A stretch of 64,000 nucleotides of DNA from Solanum dulcamara. Its lineage: Eukaryota; Streptophyta; Magnoliopsida; Solanales; Solanaceae. Where the stretch lies: positions 64,277,523 to 64,341,522 of the forward strand of contig NC_077237.1 of the NCBI RefSeq assembly GCF_947179165.1. Direction: 5' to 3'. A program made the position numbers and the translations under genes. A model generated the notes under the pieces. The model saw only the letters and a list, made by a program, of their open reading frames with translations, did no database searches and had not been told where the DNA came from. Positions 35,201 through 46,873 of this stretch are shown here, piece after piece; position 1 is the stretch's first letter, and the number at the start of each line of letters is the position of its first letter.

Positions 35201-36398
35201 TGTCAAATACATATCAAGAGGGAAGAAGGGTAGCTTTACATACTTGTGCCAAAACATGCCAAAAGAAATCTTCACTTCGGTCTCGTTGAATAAAATGCAA
35301 ACAACCTCGAGGCAAAGGAATTCTTCCCGTAGATGAGGAGGGAGATTATTGGGAACGGAAATGTGCCTGGGGAACTTTTTGAATTTCATTCTCCCGGGAA
35401 ACCTTTTCAAGGATTAATCAAAATTTGGCTTGTCTAGATACCTCCTTAACCCATTTGACATGAAATTTATACTAACGTTAATATCCTTTCATTTTCCAAT
35501 ATCCCACTCTACAACCAAGTACTAATAGGAGACATTTCCTATCCATTACCCTCGACTAGTTTGTTACTAGTTCCGAAGCTACCAAAAATTGGGAAGCATT
35601 TCCCCTATAACTTCAACATTCCCGAGATTTTGACTCATCTAAAAAATCAACAAACATACCAACAAAAACAACCATCAGTATATTTACAAGTAAATCACTT
35701 CAACATTAGACAATACAAGCTCCAAACAACTAGCTCTAAACTACGATACGAAAATAGAGTTTTTAAATCTTTATTTTGTAAAATCTTTAATCATACCAAA
35801 TGGAGGGTCGTGTATCTGAAACCAAAAGAACCCACACCCTTTTTAAAACACTTTACATGCCTGTAACACACAACCCAACCATCTGCAACCACAGCACCAG
35901 AACGGCAATACACTACACGACTTCGATTTAGCTACTACGACTTTAACTTAGTTTGTTTCTAGCGTCTAGAATCCTTATACACTTTTTCCATTTCCAAACT
36001 TATTTAAGAAATGTAATATACCTCAAAACAACATCATAAATTCTAATTTGAAAGAGAAACCCTTACCTTGCCCGAAACTCATCAAACTCATTGAAACTTG
36101 CCTTGGAAGTTCCCTTAGTGCTCCCAAAACCTTGTGGTTACTTGCTAAAATTTCGTTTCTACTCTAAACCATAAATTAACATTACTAACACCTTCATATC
36201 ACCATGGTATACCCTAGATAATTAATTTACTAAGCAAAATCAGAGAACTTACCCTTTTTTGGCTCCAAATCCGTGGCTCTCTTTCTCAACTTTAAGGTTT
36301 CTCCTCTTTGTTGTTATAGATTTGTCTTCTCTTTTTTTTTGTCTCTAGAAGTCTCTTGATAAGAATGATTAGAGGATAAGTATGAACTAAAGTCATAA

Positions 36399-36401
<3 letters not shown>

Positions 36402-36432
<31 letters not shown>
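36402..36432. repeat. AT microsatellite
   Basis: About 15 AT repeats lie where the LTR's TATA region would be expected, downstream of the G-box cluster in minus reading. Confidence 0.9.
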
Positions 36433-36434
<2 letters not shown>

Positions 36435-36526
36435 CCGCTTTTAGTAGTGACACTTGTCAATCCCTAAGTGGTGACATGTGTCAAGCCCTTATAGGGCCAA
36501 TGCACCACACTTCCGACCATGGGATG

Positions 36527-36624
36527 CCACGTGGAATGTGGGGGGGAACACCCCCTTATTCCAGCTTCTGCCACATGGCACTCCCATCTGCTGCCATATG
36601 ACACTCTCTCATGCTGCCACGTGG
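36527..36624 (-). promoter_or_regulatory. G-box cluster in the LTR U3
   Basis: Two perfect palindromic CCACGTGG sites (36527-36534 and 36617-36624) flank two degenerate copies (CCACATGG at 36571 and CCATATG at 36594). The last three step by 23 bases. CACGTG is the core bound by plant bZIP and bHLH factors; function here is inferred. Confidence 0.6.
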
Positions 36625-36904
36625 CACCTTCTATTCTTCCTTGTGGGTTCATAATCTCATCTTACTTTATGAACCTATGTAATCCTTGCTACATAAGATT
36701 GGTATGTACTTGAGTAACCTAAGCATGTAATCTTTCCAAGTTGGTAGCTTACGTAAGTAAGCCGAGTCCTATGACACATTATTTAGTCTCTAACATCTTC
36801 CGGATTCTTACAACTCTATTCCCTATCTTCTCTATTATGGGGTATCTCATTCCCCCTTCCTTAGAGTTGTTTGGTAGCATTTTAGATTATCCATCTCACA
36901 CGGT

Positions 36905-37060
36905 AACTCTTAAGAGCTTAAGAGTTCTTAAGGAATCTTAAGAAGCTTTAAGAAACTTTAGGATGCCTTCAGAAACTTAAGAGGCTTACGATCTTTTCAA
37001 GAAAATTAAGAGCCTTTCAAGAGGCTTAAGAACATTTCAAGAGACTTAAGAACCTTTCCA
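36905..37060. repeat. TTAAGA/TTTCAAGA tandem array at the LTR start
   Basis: Three clear 20-bp units begin with TTTCAA at 36995, 37015 and 37035, with a partial one at 37055. Degenerate CTTAAGAG copies extend back to about 36905. Confidence 0.8.
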
Positions 37061-37085
37061 AGTTACAAAAGTATGGGGTGTAACA

Positions 37086-38250
37086 GAATCGGGTCTTTTG
37101 ATATTGTGTGGTGACTATTCAGGGGTGGGACACTAGAGCTAACCTTATTTTTCTTAATATGGTCGATTTTGATTTGATTTTGGGAATGGATTGATTAATT
37201 TTGCACCGCATGGTCTTGTATTACTATGCCAAGACCATTACCTTAGCTATACCTAGTATTCCACCAGTGGTGTGGTGGGGCTCTTGTAGTTACACACTGG
37301 TTAAGGTGATCTCTTTTATTCAGGCTCAGAGGTTAGTGACTAATAGATGTTTGGCATATTTAGCTTATGTTAGAGATATTAGTAAGGAGGGCCTTATGGT
37401 TGATTCAGTGCCAATAGTCCGAGAGGTTGTAAATATGTTTCCGGCTGACCTGCTTGGTCTTCCTCTGGATTGTGATATTGGCTTCTCCATAGACTTAGAG
37501 CCAGATATTCATCCTATTTCCATCCGACTGTACCGTATTCCCCTTACAGAGCTCAAAGAGCTCAGTGTTGAACTTGAAGATCTTTTGGGTAAGGGATTCA
37601 TTTGGCCTAACGTATCACCTTGAGGTGCCCCAGTCTTGCTCGTTAAGAAGAAGGACATTATTATGTGGATGTGTATTAATTACACGTAGTTGAACAAGGT
37701 GACGGTGAAGAACTATTAGCCTATTCTTAGGATTTATGATTTATTTGTCCAGCTTTAGGGTGCCGTGGTATTTTCTAAGATTGATTTGAGATCTGGCTAC
37801 CACCAATTGAGGATCAGGGCCTTAAACATCCTAAGACTGTATTTAGGAATCATTACGGCCATTATGAGTTCCTAGTAATGTCTTTTAGGTTCACTAATGC
37901 CCCTACCATATTCATGGACTTGATGACTCATGTACTCAAGACATATTTGGACTATTTTGTTATAGTCTTTATTGATGATATTTTGGTATACTCGTGGAAT
38001 TGGGATGAGCATGAGCAACATTTGAGGGTAGTGCAACTAACTTTGAGAGATCATTGGCTCTATGCCAAGTCTCAAAGTGCGAGTTTTGGATTAAGTTTGT
38101 AGTATTCTTAGGGCATGTATTGACCAAGGATGGCATTATGGTAGATCCGATGAAGGTTGAGACTATTTATGATTGGCCAGCCCCACCTTTTGGACTAAGA
38201 TTATTAGATTCATCGGATTGGCAGGGTACTACATATGCTTTCTTGAGGGA
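37086..38250 (+). pseudogene. Element F: protease and reverse transcriptase, broken
   Basis: The reading starts inside the protease (FDLILGMD-like at 37165, then YYAKTITLAIPSIPP) and passes through the linker (AYLAYVRDIS, then RLYRIPLTELKEL). RT fingers and palm run at 37560-37860 with stops at 37621, 37687 and 37717. The catalytic FIDD is intact in [12 protein letters not shown] (37959-37994). The thumb (FLGHVLTKDGIMVDPMKVE) is in another frame. Gag and the first protease aspartate are missing on the left, where a minus LTR abuts. Text shared with B places both in one family. Confidence 0.85.
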
Positions 38251-38800
38251 TTTTCTAGTATAAAAGCACATCTGACTCGGTTGACTCACCAGGATATTCT
38301 ATTTGTGTGGTTGGAGGAGTGTGATATGAGCTTTATGAGGCTTAAGGAGTTGCTTACTACCGCTCCTAAATTGAATCTTCCAGTTAAAGGCGAGGGATTC
38401 ACCATTTATTGTGACACATAAGCCATTGGTTTGGGTTGTGTATTTATGCAACAAGGAGAGTTATTGCTTATGCGTCAAGGCAGCTTAAGTTACATGAGAT
38501 CAACTACCCCAGTCATGACTTGGAGTTAGCAGTGGTAGTTTTTGTACTTAATATTTAGAGGCATTACCTATATGGAGTTCAATGTCAGATCTACACTGAT
38601 TACGAGAGACTTTAGTATATTAAGAGTTAGAGGGATCAAAACTTGAGGCGACACTATTGGATTGAGCTCCTGAAGGACTACAACCTCTCTATGCTCTACC
38701 ATCAGGGAAAGTGAACGTAGTAGTAGAAGCCTTGAGTCGAAAGTAGTGAGTATGGGTAGTGTAGCCTTTCTTTCTATTATGGAGAGACTTTTCTTTTTAG
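38251..38800 (+). pseudogene. Element F: RNase H, broken
   Basis: The start reads SSIKAHLTRLTHQDILFVWLEE, then [10 protein letters not shown] (38250-38420). A stop follows at 38420. Later conserved text ([29 protein letters not shown]-like end) continues to about 38745 with frame changes. The last serine-rich part (SRK then GSVAFL) ends near 38800. Confidence 0.8.
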
Positions 38801-40318
38801 ACACACAGTCCTTAGCTAACAAAATGATTTGACTTGATATTTCTTTTTCCTGTGTATGTTAGCTTATATGGGAGCTCATTCCTCTCTATTGGATCAGATT
38901 CATAGCCGTTGGTTTGAGGATAAGGATTTAGTTGTAGTTTGAAATCGGGTTTTGAGAGATCACATCAGCTTTGCTACTTTAGATATAGACGGGGTTTTGA
39001 GGTTTGGTTGTCGTGTCTATGTTTCAAGAGTTGGGGCTTTGATCCAATTGATTCTTAGAAAGGCCCATGATTCCAAATACTCTATCCATCCGGGGATCGC
39101 TAAGATGTATCGTGACTTGAGGAAATTAATGCAGTGGCATAAAAAGAGATATTATAGAATATGTGTAATGGTGTTTTAGTTGTCACCAGGTTAAGGTCAA
39201 GCATTTGAGAACTGGTGGCAAGCTTCAGATATTAACCATTCCTGAGTGGAAGTGGGAGCATATCACCATGAACTTCATTGTGAGTTTGCCTCACACTTCT
39301 TGTGGTCTTGATAATATTTGGGTGATCGTGGATCGATTCACCAAGTGAGAACACTTCCTCCCTATTCATACTTCTTACAGTACTGAGAGGTTTCCCTATA
39401 TGTACATTCGATAGGTGGTTCGTCTTCATGGTGTTCCTCTTTCTATTATATCAAATCGGGTTCATAGTTCACACCCTTCTTTGGGAGGAATATTCAGGAG
39501 GAGTTGGGTACCCATGTTGACCTTAGAATAACTTTTCACTCATAGATAAATGGCCAGTAGCATTATACTATTTAGGATTTTTAGGATATTTTATGGGCCT
39601 GTGTTATGGATTTTGGGGATCAGTGGGTCCAAATTTAGCCTTTGGCTGAGTTAGCATACAACAACAGCTACCACTCTAGTATTTAGATTGCCCTATTTAA
39701 GGCCTTATATGGTAGGCGTTGTCTCTCTCTGGTTGGTTGGTTTGAGTCTACCGATCCCTGGTCACGTGGTATAGACTTGATGCAAGAGGCCTTAGATCAT
39801 ATGAGGGTGATTTAGGATAAGCTTAGGACAGCTTAGAGCATACACTAGAGGTATGCGGATCGACCGTTGAGATTTTTCATTGGTGAAAGAGTATTTTGTC
39901 GTGTATCTCCCATAAAGGGTGTGATGAGATTTGGGAGGATGGGCAAGCTTAACCCTAGATATATGGGCCCTTTTGAGATTATTAGGACAGTTGTCGAGGG
40001 TGCATATGAGTTAGCATTACTTCCATCCTTTTCAGCTATTCATCCAATTTTTCATGTTTTGATGCTACATCGATACATGCCAGATGATTATCATGTACTC
40101 CAGTATGATATGGTTGATTTCGATGATCGTCTGAGTTATATTGAGGAGCCAATTGCTATTTTCACTAGAGATGCCAGATAGTTGCAATCAAAATCTATTT
40201 CTATAGTTGAGTTCCATTAGAGGAACTGTCCAGTCGAGGAGACTACCTGGGAGACTGAGCAGGACATGTAGGTACAATTCCCCAGCTTATTTGAGCCTTC
40301 GTGTACTTCTTGACTTTT
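38801..40318 (+). pseudogene. Element F: integrase with chromodomain-like end, broken
   Basis: The zinc region (LILRKAHDSKYSIHPGIAKMYRDLRKL, 39040-39125) is followed by a broken CxxC part (CHQVKVKHLRT-like at 39178). The core lies at 39240-39860 with several stops. The tail is open at 39867-40181 (GERVFCRVSPIKGVMRFGRMGKLNPRYMGPFEI, then HPIFHVLMLHRY). The chromodomain-like end (EETTWETEQDM, then PSLFEP) reaches a stop at about 40311. It matches the end of B. Confidence 0.83.
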
Positions 40319-40351
40319 ACTTTCGCGGACGAAATTTCTTTTATTATTAGA

Positions 40352-43300
40352 TGTTTTAATGACCCTCTAGGTCTTTTTTGAAATAAAGCATTCATTTCTT
40401 TGTTTAGAGCATTCCTATACTAATCCCAAGTCATTTATAACTTGTTAGCACTAATTGTTCAGCCGCCTGGTCGTTCATTTGGGTTTAGGCCTGCTTTCCT
40501 ATTTTGGAGCTTTTCTAACTTAAAAAGGTTATTTTGATCATTACTTTAAGTAAACGACCACATAATGAAATTCTAATAGTTCCATCAGTTTTGGAATGAC
40601 CAAATTAGGCTAGTATCATGGTCAGTATGAGTATCGAGGTGATCTGTATAAGTTTGGGGGCATTTAGTGTTTTAGACTTTGCAATTTGGTCAATGGTTGA
40701 CTTTGGTCAACATTCTTGGAAACCGCTCGGATGAGAATTTTGTCAGTGCAGTTAGTTACAAAGTATCGAGTTTTGTCTACAACGACCTTTCATTCATTTC
40801 TCGAGGCTTCCAGTCTAATTTCGAGGCACATTATGGAATTTGACTCAAAATGTCACTTGGGTGTGCGACCCACTTTTTGTTAAAATGACATCGTTTAGGA
40901 ATTTTGAATGCGTTATTGAGTCCAAAATATCGAATTTAGTAGTGTAGCATAGTTCGTTTGGACGTACAGGTTCTGAATGAATATCGAGCACCCTATCGAA
41001 ACTTTAAAAATGAGAATAATCTATTAGTGCGCTTGTGCACCCTCTTCCTTTAACACAACCTTTCTCATGAGTTTTCTTCTAATTTCAAAGTTGTATTTCT
41101 TGAGCAATTTAAGTCCGAATTTAGTGATTCAAAGGTCTATCTTGAATGATTTTTTGTGGATATCATTGTGGTGTAGTTGGAATTGTTGAAGACTAATCTT
41201 TTGGGGTAAATTGAACCATTTTGTTGCTGCCATTGTTGAGTTTTGAGTTAAGATTTTTGAAGAATTTTGAGACTCAATTTCCTAGGCATTATAGAGGTTC
41301 GAATCTAGCAGTTCAAGGCTAATCTATATGTTTTTTTTGTGTAGAATGCGCTAGGCGTGGTTGGAATGCACATTAGGAGCTTTATTGGTGGTAAGAATCG
41401 TGATTTAGCTGCTTCCATAGCTCATATTCGATCTTTATTTTTGGGGAATTTTAGAGGATGATTTGTTGTTCATTTTAGGTCTAAATTTTGGTGATTCAAG
41501 AGCATAGACTGGGGTTTTTCATGAGAATCATAGAGTGTGGTTGTTTTCAGTTGCTGGTCCATCGTTTCACGTAATTTCTTGAATATAGCTACTGCCCTTG
41601 TTGTCCCTTTTAGCTTTAATAGTGATTTTATGCATGTTGGTTATTGGGGGTGATTCGAGCTCCAAATTTTGTTTCTTTTTGGAACACAAGTTTGGGGTAG
41701 CATTTCAAACCTTTACACGAATTCAATACCGTAATTTAGGAACTGGGTTCCACATTCCTATTTTTTGATTTTGAAATTTGGCCTATCTCTGAATTTAGTA
41801 ATTTTGGTATGAAAACAATCGTATTATTATTGTGATTCTATTTATAGTGTGACAACGTTCTGAGACCGTTTGAAAGGGAAAAGCTCTAGTTTCTTGAGTT
41901 GGAGCACACGCGTTGGCCTATAAGTAGGGTACGGTTTCCTTCTCTTTAGACTGAGCATGTTTAGGCATTTGTATACTAATTTGTATATGTTTGGGGGTGT
42001 TTGGGTGTCAAACATGCTAAATTCTTTGAATTTATGTCGTAGGCTCTATTTTTGGGGAATTAAGGCTAGTTGAACATATCTCTTGTCAAGTGTTGATCAT
42101 CTGTACCTTGTGGCGTGTATTGTTTGTTTGGTTTATGTCCTTGGAAGCATGTTTGGCCTTATTCTAGGATTAGACTAGTGTTGCCTTAGACTTGCCTAAT
42201 TTTGGTGTCGACGAGCCTTGGAACTTCTCCGATGTCATTTCAGATAGATTAGCACCTTGTAGACTGATATAGAAGACTTGAGTCTCAACCTTAGCTAGGT
42301 AGTAACACAACTTAGGAACCTTATCTCCATAATATCCAACCATTATATTGATTTTGTATCGCCTAGTTCTTGTTTCTGAAAGTCTACTTGTCAATCCCGA
42401 TTGGATGTGGATCGGGTTGGAGTAATTTATTGATGACACTCAGATTGGTGGTACTCCCAATGACACTCGGTTGGCCGCTGATCCTAATTTACACTGATTT
42501 GCCTCTATTCTTGGTTCAAGTGCCCAATTTACTCCACCGGGCATGGTTCAAGTCATTGCCTTGGTATTATTGTCTCGATTCGAGTTCCTAGCTTTACTTA
42601 GCTATGGTTTAAGTCCATCGCTCTTATCAGCATTATTTCAAGTCCATAGCTACTTATTAGCCTTAGTTCAACTCCATAGCTCCTATTACCTTGGCTCAAG
42701 TCCTTTGTCTTTTTTGCACATGGTTAAAGTCCACTATTATCCAAACCTGGGTTCAAGTCGTTGGTTACTTTCAAATCTCTGTTCAAGTCTCTGATCCATT
42801 TATAATTCTTTGGTCCAATTCCTTAACTATTGTTTAGCTTTGGTTAAAGCTTCAAGCTTACAAAATGATTCGGTTCAAGTCAGCGTGAAGTTATAGCATT
42901 GCAGGAACTTTATCGGATTCTCTTATTTTACTTCAACTATTCTTGCTCCTGTTGAGCTTATGGGAGTCCATTCAGGTTGTTACTTTTAGACTTGTACACG
43001 AGCATACATGTCAGGTTTATGTGAGCCCAACAAATTGGGCTAGTTTCTCTCTTTCTCTTTGTATGTTAAGTACGCTCATGTATATACCTACCTTGAGTTT
43101 TTGTTTCTATCTTTGGTTGTGGTTAGTTCTCACACTTAAGTTTAATTTTGCTTATCTTTCTTCGTTGGCCTATGATGCCTACTGGGTACCTATTATTTTG
43201 GTACTCATACTATACTTTGCATTTGTTTTTATGATGCTGGTCCTAGTACTATCTATCAACATTAATTTTGAGCCAGCTGCATTCATGATCGGAGATGAAG

Positions 43301-43653
43301 GTGAGCATACTATGTTTTGGATTTACCTATCTTCCTTTGTATATATTATATTTTATTTGTCTTTTACTTTTTGAGATAGTCTTTTTTATGTGGTTCACTT
43401 TTTGTACCTTTACTTATTTTGTAGTTGTTGTGTACATATGACTTCCAGGTTCTGGAAGGAATGTTTTGGTTTGTATATATTTTGTTTTGGTTCTTCCATT
43501 CATTTGCGTTCTTGTTCTTTCATTACTTCATTTAGTTTACATTGTTGGTCTTCTACCCTAACATCCCATTACTCACAGTTCTGGGATATGGTTTGGTTGT
43601 CTACTGGGGGTCATAGTAGGTGCCATCATGACATGAGAAATCAGGTCGTGACA
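40352..43653 (+). mobile_element. Element F: 3' LTR (family 2, 3.3 kb)
   Basis: It starts TGTTTTAATGACC shortly after pol and ends AGGTCGTGACA at 43653. Length 3302 bases. It is homologous to both B LTRs at its ends and in much of the middle. At the place of B's 48-bp array it carries a different 29-bp array (42513-42885). Several long open frames (for example 42943-43374) are chance openings in this T-rich LTR. Confidence 0.85.
42513..42885. repeat. Tandem array of about 29-bp units in the F LTR
   Basis: Units with core GGTTCAAGTCC start at 42514, 42545, 42577, 42606, 42635, 42665, 42693, 42722, 42750, 42780, 42812, 42841 and 42870. The step is 28-32 bases over about 13 diverged units. Confidence 0.85.
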
Positions 43654-43745
43654 GTTGGTGAGTTATTTGGAGCTTTTGTGTCCACTGATGCATTAATTTT
43701 TAATGTTTAAAAAATTTATTTTTCTCAATGAGATTCTAGAGTTTT
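43654..43745. other. Unassigned strip between F and the composite LTR
   Basis: It is AT-rich with no element signature. It may be the same underlying DNA as 46874-47477. Confidence 0.35.
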
Positions 43746-46003
43746 TGTAAGACCTCAAAAGTTGAAAAGTCAGAAAACAGAACATAAGAATGAAATCTCA
43801 GAAAAAAATTCACTAGTTGAGGTTCACGAAGCCCATTAAGGGTCGTATTCAGCACTACGGCCCGTAGAAGGGAGTCATGGTAGTGCCAATGAATGAAAGA
43901 GAGATTGGGAGAGGACCAAGACCAGGTTCACAACCCGTATTCATTGTCACAGACCGTCAAGTAGTCCATGGAATCCAACTCTCAAAACCATGAAGTTGGT
44001 CAGCTTCACGAAGGCCACTATGTCTAATCAAGTCAATCATGGCCCATGGTCCCTTTCCATCAAGAGTTCTTATCCAAGCTTGACCAAAGCAATGTTCATA
44101 AACCACCCCATAGCGCGTGGAGCTTTTCATGGACCGTGAAGATGGTCTATTAAGGGGTTTGTTCATTTTTATCCTAGGGGTGTTAAGATCAATCCATTAG
44201 TGTGGTAATAGATTCGGAGATGTTTTAATGTTAAAAGAATCCTTTAGCACAAAGTTAAGTTGAAAGCTTCCTTACTAATTGAGTTTTGATGTAAGATTTT
44301 ACATCATTTAACTTCAAACAATCATGTCTCCTAGAATATAAAGAATTGTGTGGCCTATGATCTATCAAATTAAAGATATTTGAGTCCTTTTTCCAATGCC
44401 ACAAATTTTTCCTTATTTGGAGTTTGGAGTAAGCAATTATGCCCATTGTAGCGAAGCCCTGTCAAGTATTCGCATATTCATGAATGGCACTACGGACTTG
44501 AGGGTCAGAATGGGCCGTATTGTCTTCAGTGGTGGATGGCTGCAGTCATTTTTCATCAACTTCCTACATGCTTCCCAGGGATATTTTGGTCCTTTCCAAA
44601 GCCTTCTAACCTATTCTAAGTCATTTTTGGGTGTTTTGAAGGAATATATCATTCCACTAACTAGTTTTCCCCTCATAATCATCAATCTAATCATTCAAGT
44701 ATCTAGAAATCCTCTCTCTAGAAAATCGTTTCAAGACTCTCTTCTTCTCCTACAAGACTCCATTGAAGGATCAACTAGGGTTTTCAATTCTTCCATCAAT
44801 TTTTAAACTTCAATCAAGGAATCCACCCAAGGTATGTGGGTATTTGATCCTACGTTACTTTCTCCCATGGAACCCAATAAATTCTTTTATTTTCAATCAG
44901 TTAAAGTATGTATTCTTATGGGTTTTATGATCCCTATTCCAATTGGATGAATTATGATTTTCAACTATGATCCTATTTCAATTTAAATTGATAATTATTG
45001 CATGGAATTGAAGAGTTTTTCTTTGAATTTTACTACATTGATCTCTAGGATTCATTATGTGGATTATAGATATTTTCAATTGTGCACCCAATTGATATTA
45101 TTTTCATGAATTATGTATGGGTTGATATAAAGTAAATGAACATCCATGTTTTCAAGTTAATTTCATGATTTCCAAATCAATTGATCATGTTCATGTTTTT
45201 ACCTTAATTCAAGTATAAGTCTTGATCATGGACCTCAATTGATTTCAATGAAAGATTTAAGAATGATTTTCAAGGTTTATCAATGACTCATGAAAAATTA
45301 TGAATGATGATTCCAGGATGTTTTAATCAAGTTAATGAAAGGGTGACTTAAGATCCTTGATGAAGAAGGTGACTTAAGGCCCTAGAGATTTTTTACAAAA
45401 ATGATTCATAATGATGGAAGGCCTATACCCATATTATACAAATCACATAAGAAGAAGCTATTCTATGATTAAGTTTTTTTTAAAATAGTGGACGGGTAGT
45501 AGATATGGCCCCTCGCACATGATGATGACTTTATAAATTTTGATTATAGCTATTCTGCCGAGAGTTCACCTAGCACCGATTGGACCTTGGGATAGAAGCT
45601 CTCTCAAATAATAGAGGCAAAAGACATGTGGTAAGATCCCATTGTTCCATAACTACGTGCCACCGTAGGATAAAAAATCACTTGTAGTAGAGGCTCGATT
45701 CTTTTGAGGGTCACCCATAGTAGAGGCTTGATGCTTCGTGTAGCTTAGTCGATCCACTTATTCATGACAGAGTTTACCTTGGAAAGTAGTCTCCCCCTTT
45801 TTATAGTATAGGGGTAACATCTGGACTCAATGTTATAGCTTACATGGTTTATGTCAGTTAACGGTTGCTCTCACAAAGGTAAAACGTCTCTCTCACAATT
45901 TTTAAGGTATTTCATGCTTTGACTACTAATATCTCTCACATGTCCACGAGATCTCATAAGGTTAAAGGTCCTATCTCACACAAGTTATATATATATATAA
46001 AAC

Positions 46004-46163
46004 GGCAGCCCGATGTACTAAAGCTTCCGCTATGAGCAATATCCGGGGAAGGGCCTGACGATAAGGGTCTATTGTACGTACCCTTACCTTGCATTTCTAC
46101 AAGAGGATATTTGCAAGGCTTGAACCCGTGACCTCCTGGTCACATGGAAACAACTTTACCAGT

Positions 46164-46166
<3 letters not shown>
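46004..46166 (-). mobile_element. Au/SolS-like SINE
   Basis: In minus reading the element starts GTAACTGGTAAAGTTG, an A-box-like stretch. It continues with GACCAGGAGGTCACGGGTTC and GGGTTCAAGCC, which fits a pol III B box (GGTTCGANNCC with one change). Then come AATGCAAGGTAAGG, ACAATAGACCCTT and GGCCCTTCCCCGGA, the characteristic body of this tRNA-derived family, known across angiosperms. It is inserted in the LTR between a GTTATAT stretch and AT repeats. Confidence 0.85.
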
Positions 46167-46228
<62 letters not shown>

Positions 46229-46231
46229 ATC

Positions 46232-46262
<31 letters not shown>

Positions 46263-46263
46263 A
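46167..46263. repeat. AT/GT compound microsatellite
   Basis: About 42 bases of AT, then about 20 of GT, then AT and GTAT repeats. It adjoins the 5' end of the SINE, with a shorter AT run (45986-46000) on the other side. Confidence 0.92.
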
Positions 46264-46873
46264 AAATGATATAAGTCTTACTATGAAGTTCATGATTTAT
46301 TGACCACACTCTTTCGACATGATTTCAAATGCTTTTAAGTCTTATTCATGCTTTCATCACATTGGTCATTCCTCCTATGTTCATAATATTTATTCCTTAT
46401 TTCATTATTGATGCATATCTCACATACTTAGTACTTTTTATGTACTAACACATACTTTTGCCTACATTGTATCATAATGTAGGGGTTGACAATCACATTC
46501 ATCCCATTTATAGCTAGAGCTTGCTATAGTAGTTTTTGGTGGTAAGTCTTCATGTTTCGAGGATGAGACATTTTTACTTTATGTTGTTATTTGTCTTCTT
46601 CATTACTCTTATGTTGTCATAGGTGATCTAGGTACTTGTCTTATGCCCCCATCGAGTTAGTAGAGTTATGTTAGATATTCGTGGAGTCTATTTTATCATC
46701 TTTTTCTCATTATTGAGACCTATCCCCTTATTGAGATTCTGCTTTCGTATTTTGATTTAGTTTTATATGCTTTATTTACTATGGATGCTTATGTTATGCT
46801 AAGAGTCTTGCTTGGGGTTTCTTCGAGAATCCTAATCGTCGTGTCAGGCTAGTCCCTAGTGCAGGTCGTGACA

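Larger units (their letters stand above)
35201..37085 (-). mobile_element. Minus-strand LTR of a separate family (TGTTACACCCC)
   Basis: The LTR start in minus reading is TGTTACACCCC at 37085, and the probable end is at about 35201 (TTTGACA in minus reading). U3 contains a 20-bp tandem array, a G-box cluster and then an AT run that could act as a TATA region (36402-36432). No primer site or purine tract adjoins it, so I call it a solo or orphan LTR. The flanks (ATATA and GAATC) do not match, so deletion on one side is likely. Confidence 0.65.
43746..46873 (+). mobile_element. Composite solo LTR (family 1) hosting a SINE
   Basis: It starts TGTAAGACCTC at 43746 and ends AGGTCGTGACA at 46873, with no coding region, purine tract or primer site beside it. 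Its length of 3128 bases exceeds the usual 2.25 kb. The SINE and AT run account for about 260-290 bases, and an extra U3-like block at about 44170-44600 accounts for most of the rest. Flanks GTTTT and TTGTT do not form a clean target duplication. Confidence 0.8.

Noticed and set aside
35561..35866. A 101-residue frame, plus a 73-residue minus-strand frame at 35189-35410
   Set aside because: Both lie in the minus-strand LTR; no motif or conserved family was recognised, and the length is within chance.
42513..42885. A possible CRISPR-like array, also considered for the 48-bp and 20-bp arrays
   Set aside because: Units are contiguous and diverged, without unique spacers, and lie in plant LTRs.
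43390..43710. A 106-residue plus-strand open frame and its neighbours at 42370-43374
   Set aside because: They lie inside the F LTR, are T-rich, hydrophobic and low in complexity, and show no domain. Chance openings fit best.
44396..44806. A 136-residue plus-strand open frame
   Set aside because: It lies within the composite LTR across the U3-R boundary, with no domain signature.
46130..46166. A possible tRNA gene
   Set aside because: The A- and B-box-like stretches belong to the tRNA-derived head of a SINE; no cloverleaf with an anticodon arm is evident.
46089..46274. A 61-residue frame with a tyrosine-isoleucine run
   Set aside because: It is the translation of the SINE and the AT/GT microsatellite.
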